Shown: in pieces, positions 16,893 to 25,243 of the stretch
Layout of the letters: each line of letters opens with the position of its first letter
Numbering within the stretch: the first letter of the stretch is position 1
NCBI GenBank assembly: GCA_903927615.1
Contig: CAIYNU010000076.1
Span: 1-45,992 of the forward strand
Length of the DNA stretch: 45,992 nt
Source: an uncultured Rhodospirillales bacterium
GTDB taxonomy: Bacteria > Pseudomonadota > Alphaproteobacteria > Azospirillales > Azospirillaceae
Direction of reading: 5' to 3'
Translations under genes and position numbers: made by a program
The notes under the pieces: model-generated
Database searches by the model: none
Seen by the model: the letters and a program-made list of their open reading frames with translations, nothing else
Told to the model about the DNA's origin: nothing

Positions 16893-18244
16893 CGGAGCGC
16901 CGCCAGCCCGGCCGCCAGCGCGCCGACCCGAAGAACGGTGAACCGGTCCGGCACCGCCGAAAGCGGACCGGGATCGGGCGTCGGGGCCTCGGCCGCCAGA
17001 ATCAGCAACACCCGAACCGGCAAGCCCAGGCCCAGCAGCGCCGTCACCAGCGCCCGCCGCGGTTCGTCCCAGTCGAGCAGAACACACAGGCTGCCGCACA
17101 GGCCGGCGGCGTGGCCCAGCACCAGCGCCTTCAGGCTGGCAAATGACCGGTCCCGGCACGGCGTTGCACAGGCCAGGATTTCCAACAGGTGCTCGATGGT
17201 TCCGACGCCGCGACCGGCGGTGACGCAGCACGCTTCGGCGCCGATAAACATCATGTCGATCAACGCCTCGCCCAGACCCAGCGCGGTCAGCACCGACGCT
17301 GACGCCGACAAGGCCTCCTCGAACAGCTCCTGCTGACCCGGCCCGGCAAAGGTATCGACGATCAGGGCATGGCGTTGGTGATATTCATCCCGGGTTTCCT
17401 TGACCACCAGTTCGCCTCGCCGGGCCGAACTGCGCCAGTGGATGTGTCGGCGCGAGTCGCCGGTCCGAAAGTCGCGCAGGAACAGAAACTCTTCGGCATG
17501 TCCCACCGATTGCGCTTCGGCGACACCGCCGGGCTGGGGCCGTCGTGAGCCCGACAGCAGGATCGGCGACATCGGATGGCAGCGCGGCAATACCAGCAAC
17601 GATTGCGGCCGGGGCACCCGGACCAGCCCGCGAACCAGCCCCAGGGGATCCGCACGCCCGACGATGATCTCACGGAACCGCACCACACCACGACGGAGCG
17701 GCATCGCCTGTAACCGGAGTTCGGCGGTCCCGCCGGCCGGCACCAGCGGGACCGATCCCGGCATGACCGTCACCCCACAGGCCCGACGGGCCAACCACGA
17801 CCAACGATAGAATCCCACCACCCGATCAAACCCATTACGGCGGCTCTCCCCGGGTTCCCGGGCATCGCGAAACAGGGCCGCGTCGGGGTTCCGATCAAAG
17901 GCCCGGTCGAACACCGTCAGATCGGCCAGGGGATGCCGGCCCCCATTGTGCAGCACGACGCTGTAGGTGAGCGGGGTCCCCACGCTGGCGAATTTGGGCA
18001 GCATCCGCTCGGCGCCGAGCGGGCGATGGCGCCTGGGAAAAACCACGGCAAAGGGCGCGGCAATCGCCAGCGCGGCCGCCGCAAAGACGCCCAACAGGCC
18101 AAGACGGGTCTCGTGGGCATTGAAGCCGATCGGCGTCGCCACCTGAACCAGCAAGGCAACGTTCCCGGCAACCGTCAGGTGCAGCTTGCGCCACGCGGTC
18201 ACCCGCCGCAGCATGGCGAACAGGGCCAGACTAAACCCGCGCAT
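16889..18244 (-). CDS. DUF58 domain-containing protein
   Basis: 451 residues. Two N-terminal hydrophobic segments (VAGNVALLVQVATPIGF and LLGVFAAAALAIAAPFAVVF) precede a beta-rich region and then the DUF58 signature RDFRTGDSRRHIHWRSSAR with following GELVVKETRDE. The C-terminal part resembles a degenerate von Willebrand A fold (HALIVDTFAG). DUF58 proteins are regular partners of MoxR AAA+ ATPases, probably assembled or activated by them at the membrane. The start ATG at 18244 follows GAGG by eight bases; the frame stays open further upstream inside moxR but is not protein-like. Coupled to the next gene by a four-base overlap. Confidence 0.88.
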   Translation of the reverse strand: MRGFSLALFAMLRRVTAWRKLHLTVAGNVALLVQVATPIGFNAHETRLGLLGVFAAAALAIAAPFAVVFPRRHRPLGAERMLPKFASVGTPLTYSVVLHNGGRHPLADLTVFDRAFDRNPDAALFRDAREPGESRRNGFDRVVGFYRWSWLARRACGVTVMPGSVPLVPAGGTAELRLQAMPLRRGVVRFREIIVGRADPLGLVRGLVRVPRPQSLLVLPRCHPMSPILLSGSRRPQPGGVAEAQSVGHAEEFLFLRDFRTGDSRRHIHWRSSARRGELVVKETRDEYHQRHALIVDTFAGPGQQELFEEALSASASVLTALGLGEALIDMMFIGAEACCVTAGRGVGTIEHLLEILACATPCRDRSFASLKALVLGHAAGLCGSLCVLLDWDEPRRALVTALLGLGLPVRVLLILAAEAPTPDPGPLSAVPDRFTVLRVGALAAGLAALR

Positions 18245-18249
18245 CCCGA

Positions 18250-19215
18250 TTACCTCGGCACGGGAAGCGACTTGATCAGGCCTTCGACCACTCCACGCTG
18301 GGTCAGACCCGAGAATCGGGCCTGGGCATCCAGCACCAACCGATGGGCGATCACCGGTTCCGCCAGCGTCTGGATATCCTCCGGCACCACGAAGCTGCGA
18401 CCGTCGATCATGGCCAGGGCCTGGGCCGTGCGGGCCAGGGCCAGCGATGCGCGCGGACTGGCGCCCAGCTTGACCCCGGCCGCCTGCCGGCTTTCCGCCA
18501 CCAGATCGACGATGTAGCGGCGCAGGCTGTCGGCCACCGTGATGCCGGCGATTCCCTGCCGGACGGCCAGCATCTCGGCCAGGGACGCGCAAGGCGTCAG
18601 GTCGTCCAGGGGATGGCGTTGGACATGGGCGAAGGTAAAGGCAACCTCCTGCGCCCGTCCGGCGTACCCCAGCGTCAACCGCAACGCAAACCGGTCCATC
18701 TGCGCCTCGGGCAGCGGGTAAACGCCATGGAATTCCACCGGATTCTGAGTCGCGATGACGAAGAAGGTCGGCGGCAGGGCCAGACTTTCGCCATCCAGAC
18801 TGACCTGGCCCTCGGCCATGGCCTCCAGCAAGGCCGACTGGGTGCGCGGGCTGGCCCGGTTAATTTCGTCGGCAAGAAGAATATCGGTGAAAATCGGCCC
18901 CCGGTGCAGCCGGAAGCTTTGGTCGCGGGGGTCAAACACCGACAGCCCCAGAATATCCGAAGGTAATTGATCCGGCGTGAACTGCACCCGCTGAAACCGC
19001 CCACTCACCGACCGCGCCAACGCCTTGGCCACCGTGGTCTTGCCGGCGCCCGGGACATCTTCCAGCAAGACATGCCCGCCGGTGGCAAATGCCGCCACCA
19101 GCTTGACCAACTCGCCGTCCTTCCCGACGATCACCGCCCTCAGATTGCCGAGCAAGCGATGCAACAGCGCGTGTCCCGAGTGTATCGCATCGTCAAGCCG
19201 ATGGGTGCTGGCCAT
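18250..19215 (-). CDS. MoxR family AAA+ ATPase
   Basis: 321 residues, full length. Walker A is EDVPGAGKTTVAKALA, Walker B ILLADEINRASPRTQSALLE, sensor 1 FFVIATQNPVEFHGVYPLPE, arginine finger region EAQMDRFALRL, and the C-terminal lid has the usual LGASPRASLALARTAQALAM. MoxR proteins act as chaperones for VWA/DUF58 and transglutaminase partners, which is exactly what follows (stop at 18250, DUF58 start at 18244). Upstream on the same strand, 99 bases away, is the pseudokinase-FGE gene, possibly co-transcribed. Confidence 0.93.
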   Translation of the reverse strand: MASTHRLDDAIHSGHALLHRLLGNLRAVIVGKDGELVKLVAAFATGGHVLLEDVPGAGKTTVAKALARSVSGRFQRVQFTPDQLPSDILGLSVFDPRDQSFRLHRGPIFTDILLADEINRASPRTQSALLEAMAEGQVSLDGESLALPPTFFVIATQNPVEFHGVYPLPEAQMDRFALRLTLGYAGRAQEVAFTFAHVQRHPLDDLTPCASLAEMLAVRQGIAGITVADSLRRYIVDLVAESRQAAGVKLGASPRASLALARTAQALAMIDGRSFVVPEDIQTLAEPVIAHRLVLDAQARFSGLTQRGVVEGLIKSLPVPR

Positions 19216-19314
19216 GGGTCAAGCGCCTTTCGTTCCGGAAGTTCGTATCATACAGACCGGTTGGATTCCTGGGCCGATCGGAATTCCCCGCCAAATTCAT
19301 GGCCGAAACCCGGA

Positions 19315-20991
19315 TCAGGGGCAACCCGTTTGCTCGGTTTCGGCGGGGCGACGGTTTTGGCAATAGACCAGACGAAAACCGATGTCGTGTCGCGATTCGG
19401 TCGGCAGCGCGGAAAAGCGGCAGGCACATCGCCCCTGTATGAACAAGGACTGAAAGCTGCCGCCACGCAGAACGCGCTGAGCTTCGGCATTGACGGAGCG
19501 CGGATTATTGACGGGATTTATAGCTCCTGGATGAATAGTCGCATAGAATTTCTGCTCGTAGACGTCCATACACCATTCCCAAACATTACCACACATGTCA
19601 TAAATCTCAAATTGATTGCTGCCTTCGGGATAAGTCCCAACGATACTTGTAGTTCTGGAAATGTTGTTGATATTGGCGTGCAACGGGGTTGGTGGTTCAT
19701 CACCCCAAGGATATTCAATCAGTTTTTGCCCGGCGCGCGCCGCATACTCCCATTGGGCCTCGGACGGCAGCATCCCCCCCGCCCACCGTGCGAACTGCAT
19801 GGCTTCATCAAAGGTAACGCCAACCACCGGATGATCGGGCGCCCCGAACACCGGGTGATTGTGAAAAGGCGGCTGGCTTCGTCCGCTGGCCGCCACAAAC
19901 TGCTGGTATTCGCGGTTGGTGACCGGCGTGCGATCAATCCTAAAGGGCGTCAGAAGGATCTTCCGAGCCGGCAGTTCATTGACATTGGTCGTTTTGCGTC
20001 CGGGCCGACTGCCCAAGATATACTCGCCACCCGGCACCGCCACCGCCCGTGCCGAACGACACTCCAAGGGTCCCTCGTCGTGGATCGGCCACTCGAAGGG
20101 CGGCGGATACAGCAGAGTCGCCGGGCTCGCCAACAGCGACGCCAACTCGTCGGCGGACTGGATGCGACGGTCCGGTTCATAAGCCGTCAATTGCAAAATG
20201 ATCCGATCAAGGGCTGGACGGACCGCCCCATTGACATCACTGGGCGGCAAAATTTCGTGAAGGGGAATGCGGGGCGGCTTGCGGGTCCTCAGAAGGTCTT
20301 TGAGCGAATGGGGCGGGATCCGACCCGTGAACAATTCATAAGCAAGAATACCAAGGGCGAACAAATCCGCCCGCCCGTCCACCTGATCAGGCGTTTCGAA
20401 CTGCTCAGGCGCCAGGTATTTGGGCGCGAAGACCGGCATCGCACCGTCCCCCTGGTACCGGCCGTCGATCTGCGACCAGCCAAACTTCATGATCACCGGT
20501 TGACGGATATCGCCGTCCCGCAAAAAAATCGTTTGCGGCTTGAGGTTCCCATGAATGATACCGGGAGAACATTCCCTAGTATGCGCGTAAGACAGCGCCT
20601 CGGCAATTTTGCGCAGTAGGTCCAGCCGTATGTCGGCGGTATCAAGGAGATCGTCGAGATGACTGTTCATCCAGTCGCGAAGGTCTATCCCGTTGACCAA
20701 ATCCATAACGGTGCCGAAGCCCTCAGGACCGTCATAAAATTCATGGGTCGTGCAGATGTTCGGGTGACGAAACCGGCCCAGTATCCCCGGCCGCAGGTGC
20801 CTCTTGATCGTTTCTAAATCGGAGGCCGTCCTCAATATCTCGGGTTTGATTATCTTGATCGCGACGTCATAGCCTAATTCATTGTCGCGGACCCGATAAA
20901 CGTTGCTGGTGCCACCCTTTCCCATCAAGCGCCAGTCTGAGTAGCGCATCATCTTGATGGCTGATTTCTCAATGTCACCCGTTCCCGACAT
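19315..20991 (-). CDS. Pseudokinase-FGE (SUMF1-like) fusion protein
   Basis: 558 residues. Residues 15-300 are an eukaryote-like protein kinase: glycine loop LMGKGGTSNVYRV and the VAIKIIKPE lysine are kept, but the catalytic loop reads IIHGNLKPQT (HRD Asp replaced by Asn, metal-binding Asn by Thr) and DFG reads KFG, so phosphotransfer is unlikely. Residues 330-550 are an FGE/SUMF1 C-type-lectin-like domain: GGEYILGS, TPVTNREYQQFV, MLPSEAQWEYAARAG, YPWGDEPP, DMCGNVWEWCMDVY, VLRGGSFQS and IGFRLVY. The oxidase cysteine pair after RGGSF is not in its usual place, so this is probably a binding domain. ATG 20991 follows GGAGGAG. Same strand as era upstream and moxR downstream. Confidence 0.87.
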   Translation of the reverse strand: MSGTGDIEKSAIKMMRYSDWRLMGKGGTSNVYRVRDNELGYDVAIKIIKPEILRTASDLETIKRHLRPGILGRFRHPNICTTHEFYDGPEGFGTVMDLVNGIDLRDWMNSHLDDLLDTADIRLDLLRKIAEALSYAHTRECSPGIIHGNLKPQTIFLRDGDIRQPVIMKFGWSQIDGRYQGDGAMPVFAPKYLAPEQFETPDQVDGRADLFALGILAYELFTGRIPPHSLKDLLRTRKPPRIPLHEILPPSDVNGAVRPALDRIILQLTAYEPDRRIQSADELASLLASPATLLYPPPFEWPIHDEGPLECRSARAVAVPGGEYILGSRPGRKTTNVNELPARKILLTPFRIDRTPVTNREYQQFVAASGRSQPPFHNHPVFGAPDHPVVGVTFDEAMQFARWAGGMLPSEAQWEYAARAGQKLIEYPWGDEPPTPLHANINNISRTTSIVGTYPEGSNQFEIYDMCGNVWEWCMDVYEQKFYATIHPGAINPVNNPRSVNAEAQRVLRGGSFQSLFIQGRCACRFSALPTESRHDIGFRLVYCQNRRPAETEQTGCP

Positions 20992-21059
20992 GGCGCTCCT
21001 CCCTTTGCCCACCCTCGGCGTCACCCTCGGGAACGCGATGGTGACGCCGAGGGGTGGAC

Positions 21060-22011
21060 TTACGCCGTAAAATCCAGCCCCATTTCGCGATAACGCTCGG
21101 GATCGTCGGTCCAATCGCCGCGGACCTTGACGAACAGTTTCAGGTGCACCCGGCGTTCCAGCATCTCTTCCAGCTCGTGACGGCTGGCCTCCCCCAACTT
21201 ACGCAGGCGTTGGCCGCCCTTGCCGATCACGATGGCGCGCTGGCTGTCGCGCTCGACGAAGATCACCTGGGAGATTTTAACGCTGCCGTCGGCGAACTCT
21301 TCCCAGGTTTCGGTCTCCACCGTCGCCGAATAGGGCAACTCCTGATAGAGCTGGATAAACAGCTTCTCCCGGGTGATCTCGGCCGCCAGCAGGCGCATCG
21401 GCATGTCCGAAAGCTGGTCGGCGGGGGAAGTGCCACGGCCCCGGCGGCACCCGCGCCGCCAGCATCGCCCGCAGATCGGCCACCCCGTTGCCGGTCAGCG
21501 CCGAAATCATAAAGGTGTCGGTGAACAGGCCATCCTGGTTCAGCGCCGCCGCCAGCGCCAGCAAGCGGTCGCGCTTGATCAGGTCGATCTTGTTGAGCGC
21601 CAGAATCGCCTGGCGGTGTTCGGCGCCGAGTCGGGCCATCAGCCCCCGACTGTCGTCGTCCACCGTGCCGTGCGAGGCATCCACCAGCACCACGATCAGA
21701 TCGGCATCCCCGGCGCCCTGCCACGCTGCCGCAACCATGGCGCGTTCAAGACGAACCTTTGGCACAAAAATTCCCGGCGTATCGACGAAGATCAACTGAC
21801 TGGAACCGGCCTCGGCGATGCCCAGCACCCGGCGCCGGGTGGTCTGAACCTTGGGGCTGACGATGGACAACTTGCTGCCGACCAGGGTGTTCAGCAACGT
21901 CGACTTGCCGGCGTTGGGGGCGCCGACCAGGGCGACAAAGCCGCACCGTCGGCTTTCGCCATCGACGTCGGCGCCGGGCAGCAGGGTGTGGTCATCCGGC
22001 AAGGCGTTCAT
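21060..22011 (-). CDS. era: GTPase Era, frameshifted as written
   Basis: Essential 16S rRNA/30S maturation GTPase. The first 195 residues are a normal G domain: GAPNAGKSTLLN, SPKVQTTRRRV, VDTPG, NKIDL and SALTGNG. After PPGPWHFP the frame is lost; the KH domain continues in another frame from about 21435 to 21060 (MRLLAAEITREKLFIQLYQE, IVIGKGGQRLRKLG). A run of five G on the plus strand at 21423-21427 has one base too many; with four, the reading is PGPWHFPADQLSDMPMR, the normal family sequence, and the protein is 316 residues. Because era is essential this is more likely a sequencing or assembly error than a true mutation. ATG overlaps the rnc stop by four bases. Confidence 0.9.
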
Positions 22012-22769
22012 TCCACGGGGTATCCCAATTGGCGCAGCAAGTCCCGCGCGGCGATGGTTTCGGCAAGGCGCCGGCTGCGACCGGTGCCGTGAGTTGGCGG
22101 ATAGCCCTCAACCCGCACCGCCACCTCGAACTCGGGTTCGTGAGCCGGCCCGGTCCGCCGGACGATCTCGTAAGCGGGCAGTGGCTTGCCGTGCCCCTGG
22201 GCCCATTCCTGGAGCGCGGTTTTGCAGTCTTGGGGCGGACGTTGGGCCGCATCGATCTGAGCTTCCCAGGCCCGGCGGACGAAGCGCCGCGCAACGTCCA
22301 GCCCCCCGTCAAGATAGAGCGCACCGATCACCGCTTCACAGGCATCGGCCAGGATGGTCCGGTTGGCCCGACCGCCGCTGCCCTGCTCGCCCGGCGACAG
22401 GCGCAGATGGTGACCGAGATTGATGGCATCGGCGACCGCCGCCAGCGCCTCGCGCCGAACCAGGCCGGCGTGGCGTTTGGCCAGACTGCCTTCCCGCTCC
22501 CCTGGAAAGCGTTCCAGCAGCCACTCGGCCACCACCAGGCCCAGGACCCGGTCGCCCAGGAACTCCAGACGCTCATAGGCCTGCCCGGGACCCCGGGCAT
22601 CCCCGCCGACCGCAACGCTCCGGCTCACCCCAGCCAGGCTGGGATGAGTCAGGGCGTCGACCAGCAATCCGGGATTGGCGAACCCGTGGCCCAACGCCGG
22701 CTCCAGGCCGGTCAACCGGCTCACCTCCGCCGGCGGTGGTTCGACCTGCACCCTGGTCACGACAGCCAC
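22008..22769 (-). CDS. rnc: Ribonuclease III
   Basis: 253 residues. Double-strand RNA endonuclease for rRNA and mRNA processing. The RNase III signature is YERLEFLGDRVLGLVVAEWL, with the second metal-site region at ILADACEAVIGALYLDGG. The C-terminal dsRNA-binding domain starts near residue 175 (KTALQEWAQGHGKPLPAYEI) and ends RRLAETIAARDLLRQLG. The start is GTG 22769, four bases after the lepB stop. It is coupled to era by an ATGA overlap and lies in the alphaproteobacterial lepB-rnc-era order. Confidence 0.95.
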   Translation of the reverse strand: MAVVTRVQVEPPPAEVSRLTGLEPALGHGFANPGLLVDALTHPSLAGVSRSVAVGGDARGPGQAYERLEFLGDRVLGLVVAEWLLERFPGEREGSLAKRHAGLVRREALAAVADAINLGHHLRLSPGEQGSGGRANRTILADACEAVIGALYLDGGLDVARRFVRRAWEAQIDAAQRPPQDCKTALQEWAQGHGKPLPAYEIVRRTGPAHEPEFEVAVRVEGYPPTHGTGRSRRLAETIAARDLLRQLGYPVE

Positions 22770-22773
22770 CCGA

Positions 22774-23679
22774 TCAATTCACCCCCTGGAACAACCGTTC
22801 AGCCCGAAGTTCGGCCGGCCAGCGCCACACCTCCCAGAACGGCGTCTCATGATTCAGGGAAAAGAAAATGAACTCGGCCCGGCCGACCAGATTTTCTTCC
22901 GGAACAAAGCCCACACCGCCTTCCAGCGGTGATACCCGGCTATCGCTCGAATTATCGCGGTTGTCACCCATCATGAAATAATGATGGGGCGGCACCAAAA
23001 AGATTTGAGTATTATCATAACGGCCTTCATCCCCAACGTTGACCGGACGCGGGTCATTTGGGTCATTATCACCGTTATTGTCACTTTGCTTGCGGATGGT
23101 ATGAACTTTGCCGCCGGGTAAGGTTTCCAGGAACTCGGCTATGCGCGCCCGATGCCCTCCACTATTGTTATCCACCACATCCTTGATCCGCTCTAACTTA
23201 ACCGGCGCGCCATTGATATTAAGCACCCCGTGTCTCATTTGAATGGTATCCCCGGGCAGACCGATAATCCGCTTGATATAGTCGGTCTTGTTGTCGCGCG
23301 GCAGTTTGAACACCGCGACATCGCCCCGCTCCGGTTCATGGCCAAAGGGTCCGTGGCGGCCGTCAAACGGCGGCGGCGGCAGGTTGACGGCGGGTAACAC
23401 GCCGAACAGCGGCGGCACGCCGAAGGCGAAGGTATACTTGCTGTAGCCGTAGGAGAATTTGGAGACAAACAGGTAATCGCCGACCAGCAGTGTCGGAATC
23501 ATCGAACCCGAGGGAATGTTAAAGGGTTCGTAGGCAAACGTGCGGACGCCGAAGGCGATAATGACGGCATAAAGAAAGGTGCGCCACGTCTCGCCCCAAC
23601 CCTCGGTGTGCGGGTGGGCGAAATAAGTCGGCGACGATGCCGCAGGAGGGGGACGGGTGGTGGGACGAGGAACAATCAT
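22774..23679 (-). CDS. lepB: Signal peptidase I
   Basis: 301 residues. Inner-membrane serine protease that removes Sec signal peptides. One N-terminal membrane segment ([15 protein letters not shown]) is followed by box B with the catalytic serine ([19 protein letters not shown]), box D with the catalytic lysine ([11 protein letters not shown]) and box E ([11 protein letters not shown]). The insertion between boxes D and E is long and rich in Asp, Asn and Gly ([11 protein letters not shown]), and locally AT-rich. ATG 23679 overlaps the acpS stop by four bases; no strong ribosome site is seen, so translation is probably coupled. Confidence 0.95.
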   Translation of the reverse strand: MIVPRPTTRPPPAASSPTYFAHPHTEGWGETWRTFLYAVIIAFGVRTFAYEPFNIPSGSMIPTLLVGDYLFVSKFSYGYSKYTFAFGVPPLFGVLPAVNLPPPPFDGRHGPFGHEPERGDVAVFKLPRDNKTDYIKRIIGLPGDTIQMRHGVLNINGAPVKLERIKDVVDNNSGGHRARIAEFLETLPGGKVHTIRKQSDNNGDNDPNDPRPVNVGDEGRYDNTQIFLVPPHHYFMMGDNRDNSSDSRVSPLEGGVGFVPEENLVGRAEFIFFSLNHETPFWEVWRWPAELRAERLFQGVN

Positions 23680-24122
23680 CGGAATGGGACCATGGACGGG
23701 ACGGTGGTTACGGGAGCGCAGTCGGGAACCGCGCTGATGATCACAAAGGCTTGCGCCAACGGATAATCGTCGGTCAGAGTCAGGTCGATCCGGGCAATCA
23801 TGCCGGCGGGTGTCAGGGCGTTCAACCGTTCGAGCGCCCCCCCGGTCAATTCCAGGGTGGGCTTGCCGTCCGGGGTATTGGCCACCCCCAGGTCGCGCCA
23901 AAAGACGCCGCGACCAAAGCCGGTCCCCAAGGCCTTGGCGCCGGCCTCCTTGGCCGCGAACCGCTTGGCGTAGCTCGCGGGCCGGCCGGTGCCGGCCCGC
24001 CGCTCCGAGCGTTGGCGCTCGCACTCGGTGAACAGCCGGTCGATGAAGCGATCACCAAACCGCTCCAAACTTTGTTCGATGCGCCGAATGTCGACGAGAT
24101 CGCTGCCGATGCCGAGAATCAT
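23676..24122 (-). CDS. acpS: Holo-[acyl-carrier-protein] synthase
   Basis: 148 residues. Transfers 4'-phosphopantetheine from CoA to apo-ACP. Motif 1 is [16 protein letters not shown] (metal-binding Asp) and motif 2 [18 protein letters not shown] (catalytic Glu and Lys). The C-terminus is about 20 residues longer than usual ([18 protein letters not shown]). The start overlaps the pdxJ stop by four bases (ATGA, 24119-24122). The pdxJ-acpS-lepB order is typical of alphaproteobacteria. Confidence 0.95.
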   Translation of the reverse strand: MILGIGSDLVDIRRIEQSLERFGDRFIDRLFTECERQRSERRAGTGRPASYAKRFAAKEAGAKALGTGFGRGVFWRDLGVANTPDGKPTLELTGGALERLNALTPAGMIARIDLTLTDDYPLAQAFVIISAVPDCAPVTTVPSMVPFR

Positions 24123-24874
24123 GAGCGAAACACCGCCACCGGGTCCCGGGCGACCGACATCAGGGCGCGCATCCGCCGGATCGCAGCGTCAAGCCCGATG
24201 AAGATCGCCTCGCCGATCAGGAAATGGCCGATATTGAGTTCAACCAGGGTAGGAATCGCCGCCACCGCCGCCACCGTCTCGTAACACAGGCCATGGCCGG
24301 CGTGGCATTCGAGCCCGATCGCCGCGGCATGGGCCGCCGCCCGCTGCAACCGCTCTAACCGCCGGTCGCGCTCGGGACCTGGCGGCGCCTCGCAATAGGA
24401 ACCAGTGTGCAGTTCCACCACCGGCGCCCCCAACTGCCGCGCGGCGTCGAGCTGTTCCGGGTCCGGTTCCACAAACAGCGAAACCCGGATGCCGGCCCGC
24501 CCCAGTTCGGTAATGACCGGCCCGAGGCGGGCACGGCCGCCCACCACGTCGAGCCCGCCTTCGGTGGTCACTTCGGTCCGTTTTTCAGGCACCAGGCACA
24601 CCGCATGGGGGTGATGGGCCAGGGCGATGGCCAGCATCTCGTCGGTGGCCGCCATCTCCAAATTGAGCGGCAGGTCAATCTCCCGACGCAATTGCTCAAT
24701 GTCCTGGTCGCCAATGTGGCGCCGATCCTCGCGCAAATGGGCGGTGATGCCGTCGGCCCCCGCCGCCGCGGCCAGCCGGGCCGCCCGCACGGGATCGGGA
24801 TGACGCCCGGCCCGCGCGTTGCGGATGGTCGCCACATGATCGATGTTCACCCCCAGGCGCAGCCGTCCGGTCAT
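24119..24874 (-). CDS. pdxJ: Pyridoxine 5'-phosphate synthase
   Basis: 251 residues. Condenses 1-deoxyxylulose 5-phosphate with 3-amino-2-oxopropyl phosphate to give pyridoxine phosphate. Landmarks: [88 protein letters not shown] and [17 protein letters not shown]. The ATG at 24874 is chosen for GGAGG five bases upstream; the open frame further upstream is not part of the family. First gene of the pdxJ-acpS-lepB-rnc-era operon. Confidence 0.96.
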   Translation of the reverse strand: MTGRLRLGVNIDHVATIRNARAGRHPDPVRAARLAAAAGADGITAHLREDRRHIGDQDIEQLRREIDLPLNLEMAATDEMLAIALAHHPHAVCLVPEKRTEVTTEGGLDVVGGRARLGPVITELGRAGIRVSLFVEPDPEQLDAARQLGAPVVELHTGSYCEAPPGPERDRRLERLQRAAAHAAAIGLECHAGHGLCYETVAAVAAIPTLVELNIGHFLIGEAIFIGLDAAIRRMRALMSVARDPVAVFRS

Positions 24875-25243
24875 CACGCCTCCGCCCGGCAGCACCGCCG
24901 GCCAACGCCCCCCCCGCCGAGGGACCACCAGCGGGGGGACCGCGCCGTGATACGATCCAGCACTAGTAACCTTTGCAGAACCATCGGCACCGGCATCTGC
25001 CCTTCCTGATTTCGCCCCCATCGGCCGGCCCACTATAAGTCAAGATTGGCCGGGCGTCACGTCCCTTGGCCGCGATTGACTTCCCAACCGCGACGGGTGA
25101 TACCATGGCGCCGAAGAGCTGACCTTCGACCACTCAAACGTGGCCACGCTTCGCGTGTGTGGGCACGGATGGCCGCGGTTGCGGTGGCCGTGCGGTGACC
25201 AATCTTAAAACGCCGACCCCACGGCATCCGGCGAGGAGCACAC
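24875..25243. other. Divergent promoter region pdxJ / mltB
   Basis: About 370 bases with no credible gene. It must hold the promoter of the pdxJ operon (leftward) and of the transglycosylase gene (rightward). GC-rich, with runs of C near 24908 and 24916. Besides the possible promoter at 25076 I see no distinct element. Confidence 0.5.
25076..25104 (+). promoter_or_regulatory. Possible sigma-70-type promoter for mltB
   Basis: TTGACT at 25076-25081 is a good -35 box. GATACC at 25099-25104 with a 17-base spacer is a weak -10 match. It is correctly oriented, about 140 bases upstream of the transglycosylase start. Confidence 0.3.

Noticed and set aside
18967-20619. 550-residue plus-strand frame opposite the pseudokinase gene
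   Set aside because: Composition and lack of any domain mark it as an antisense shadow; the minus-strand protein has clear kinase and FGE domains.
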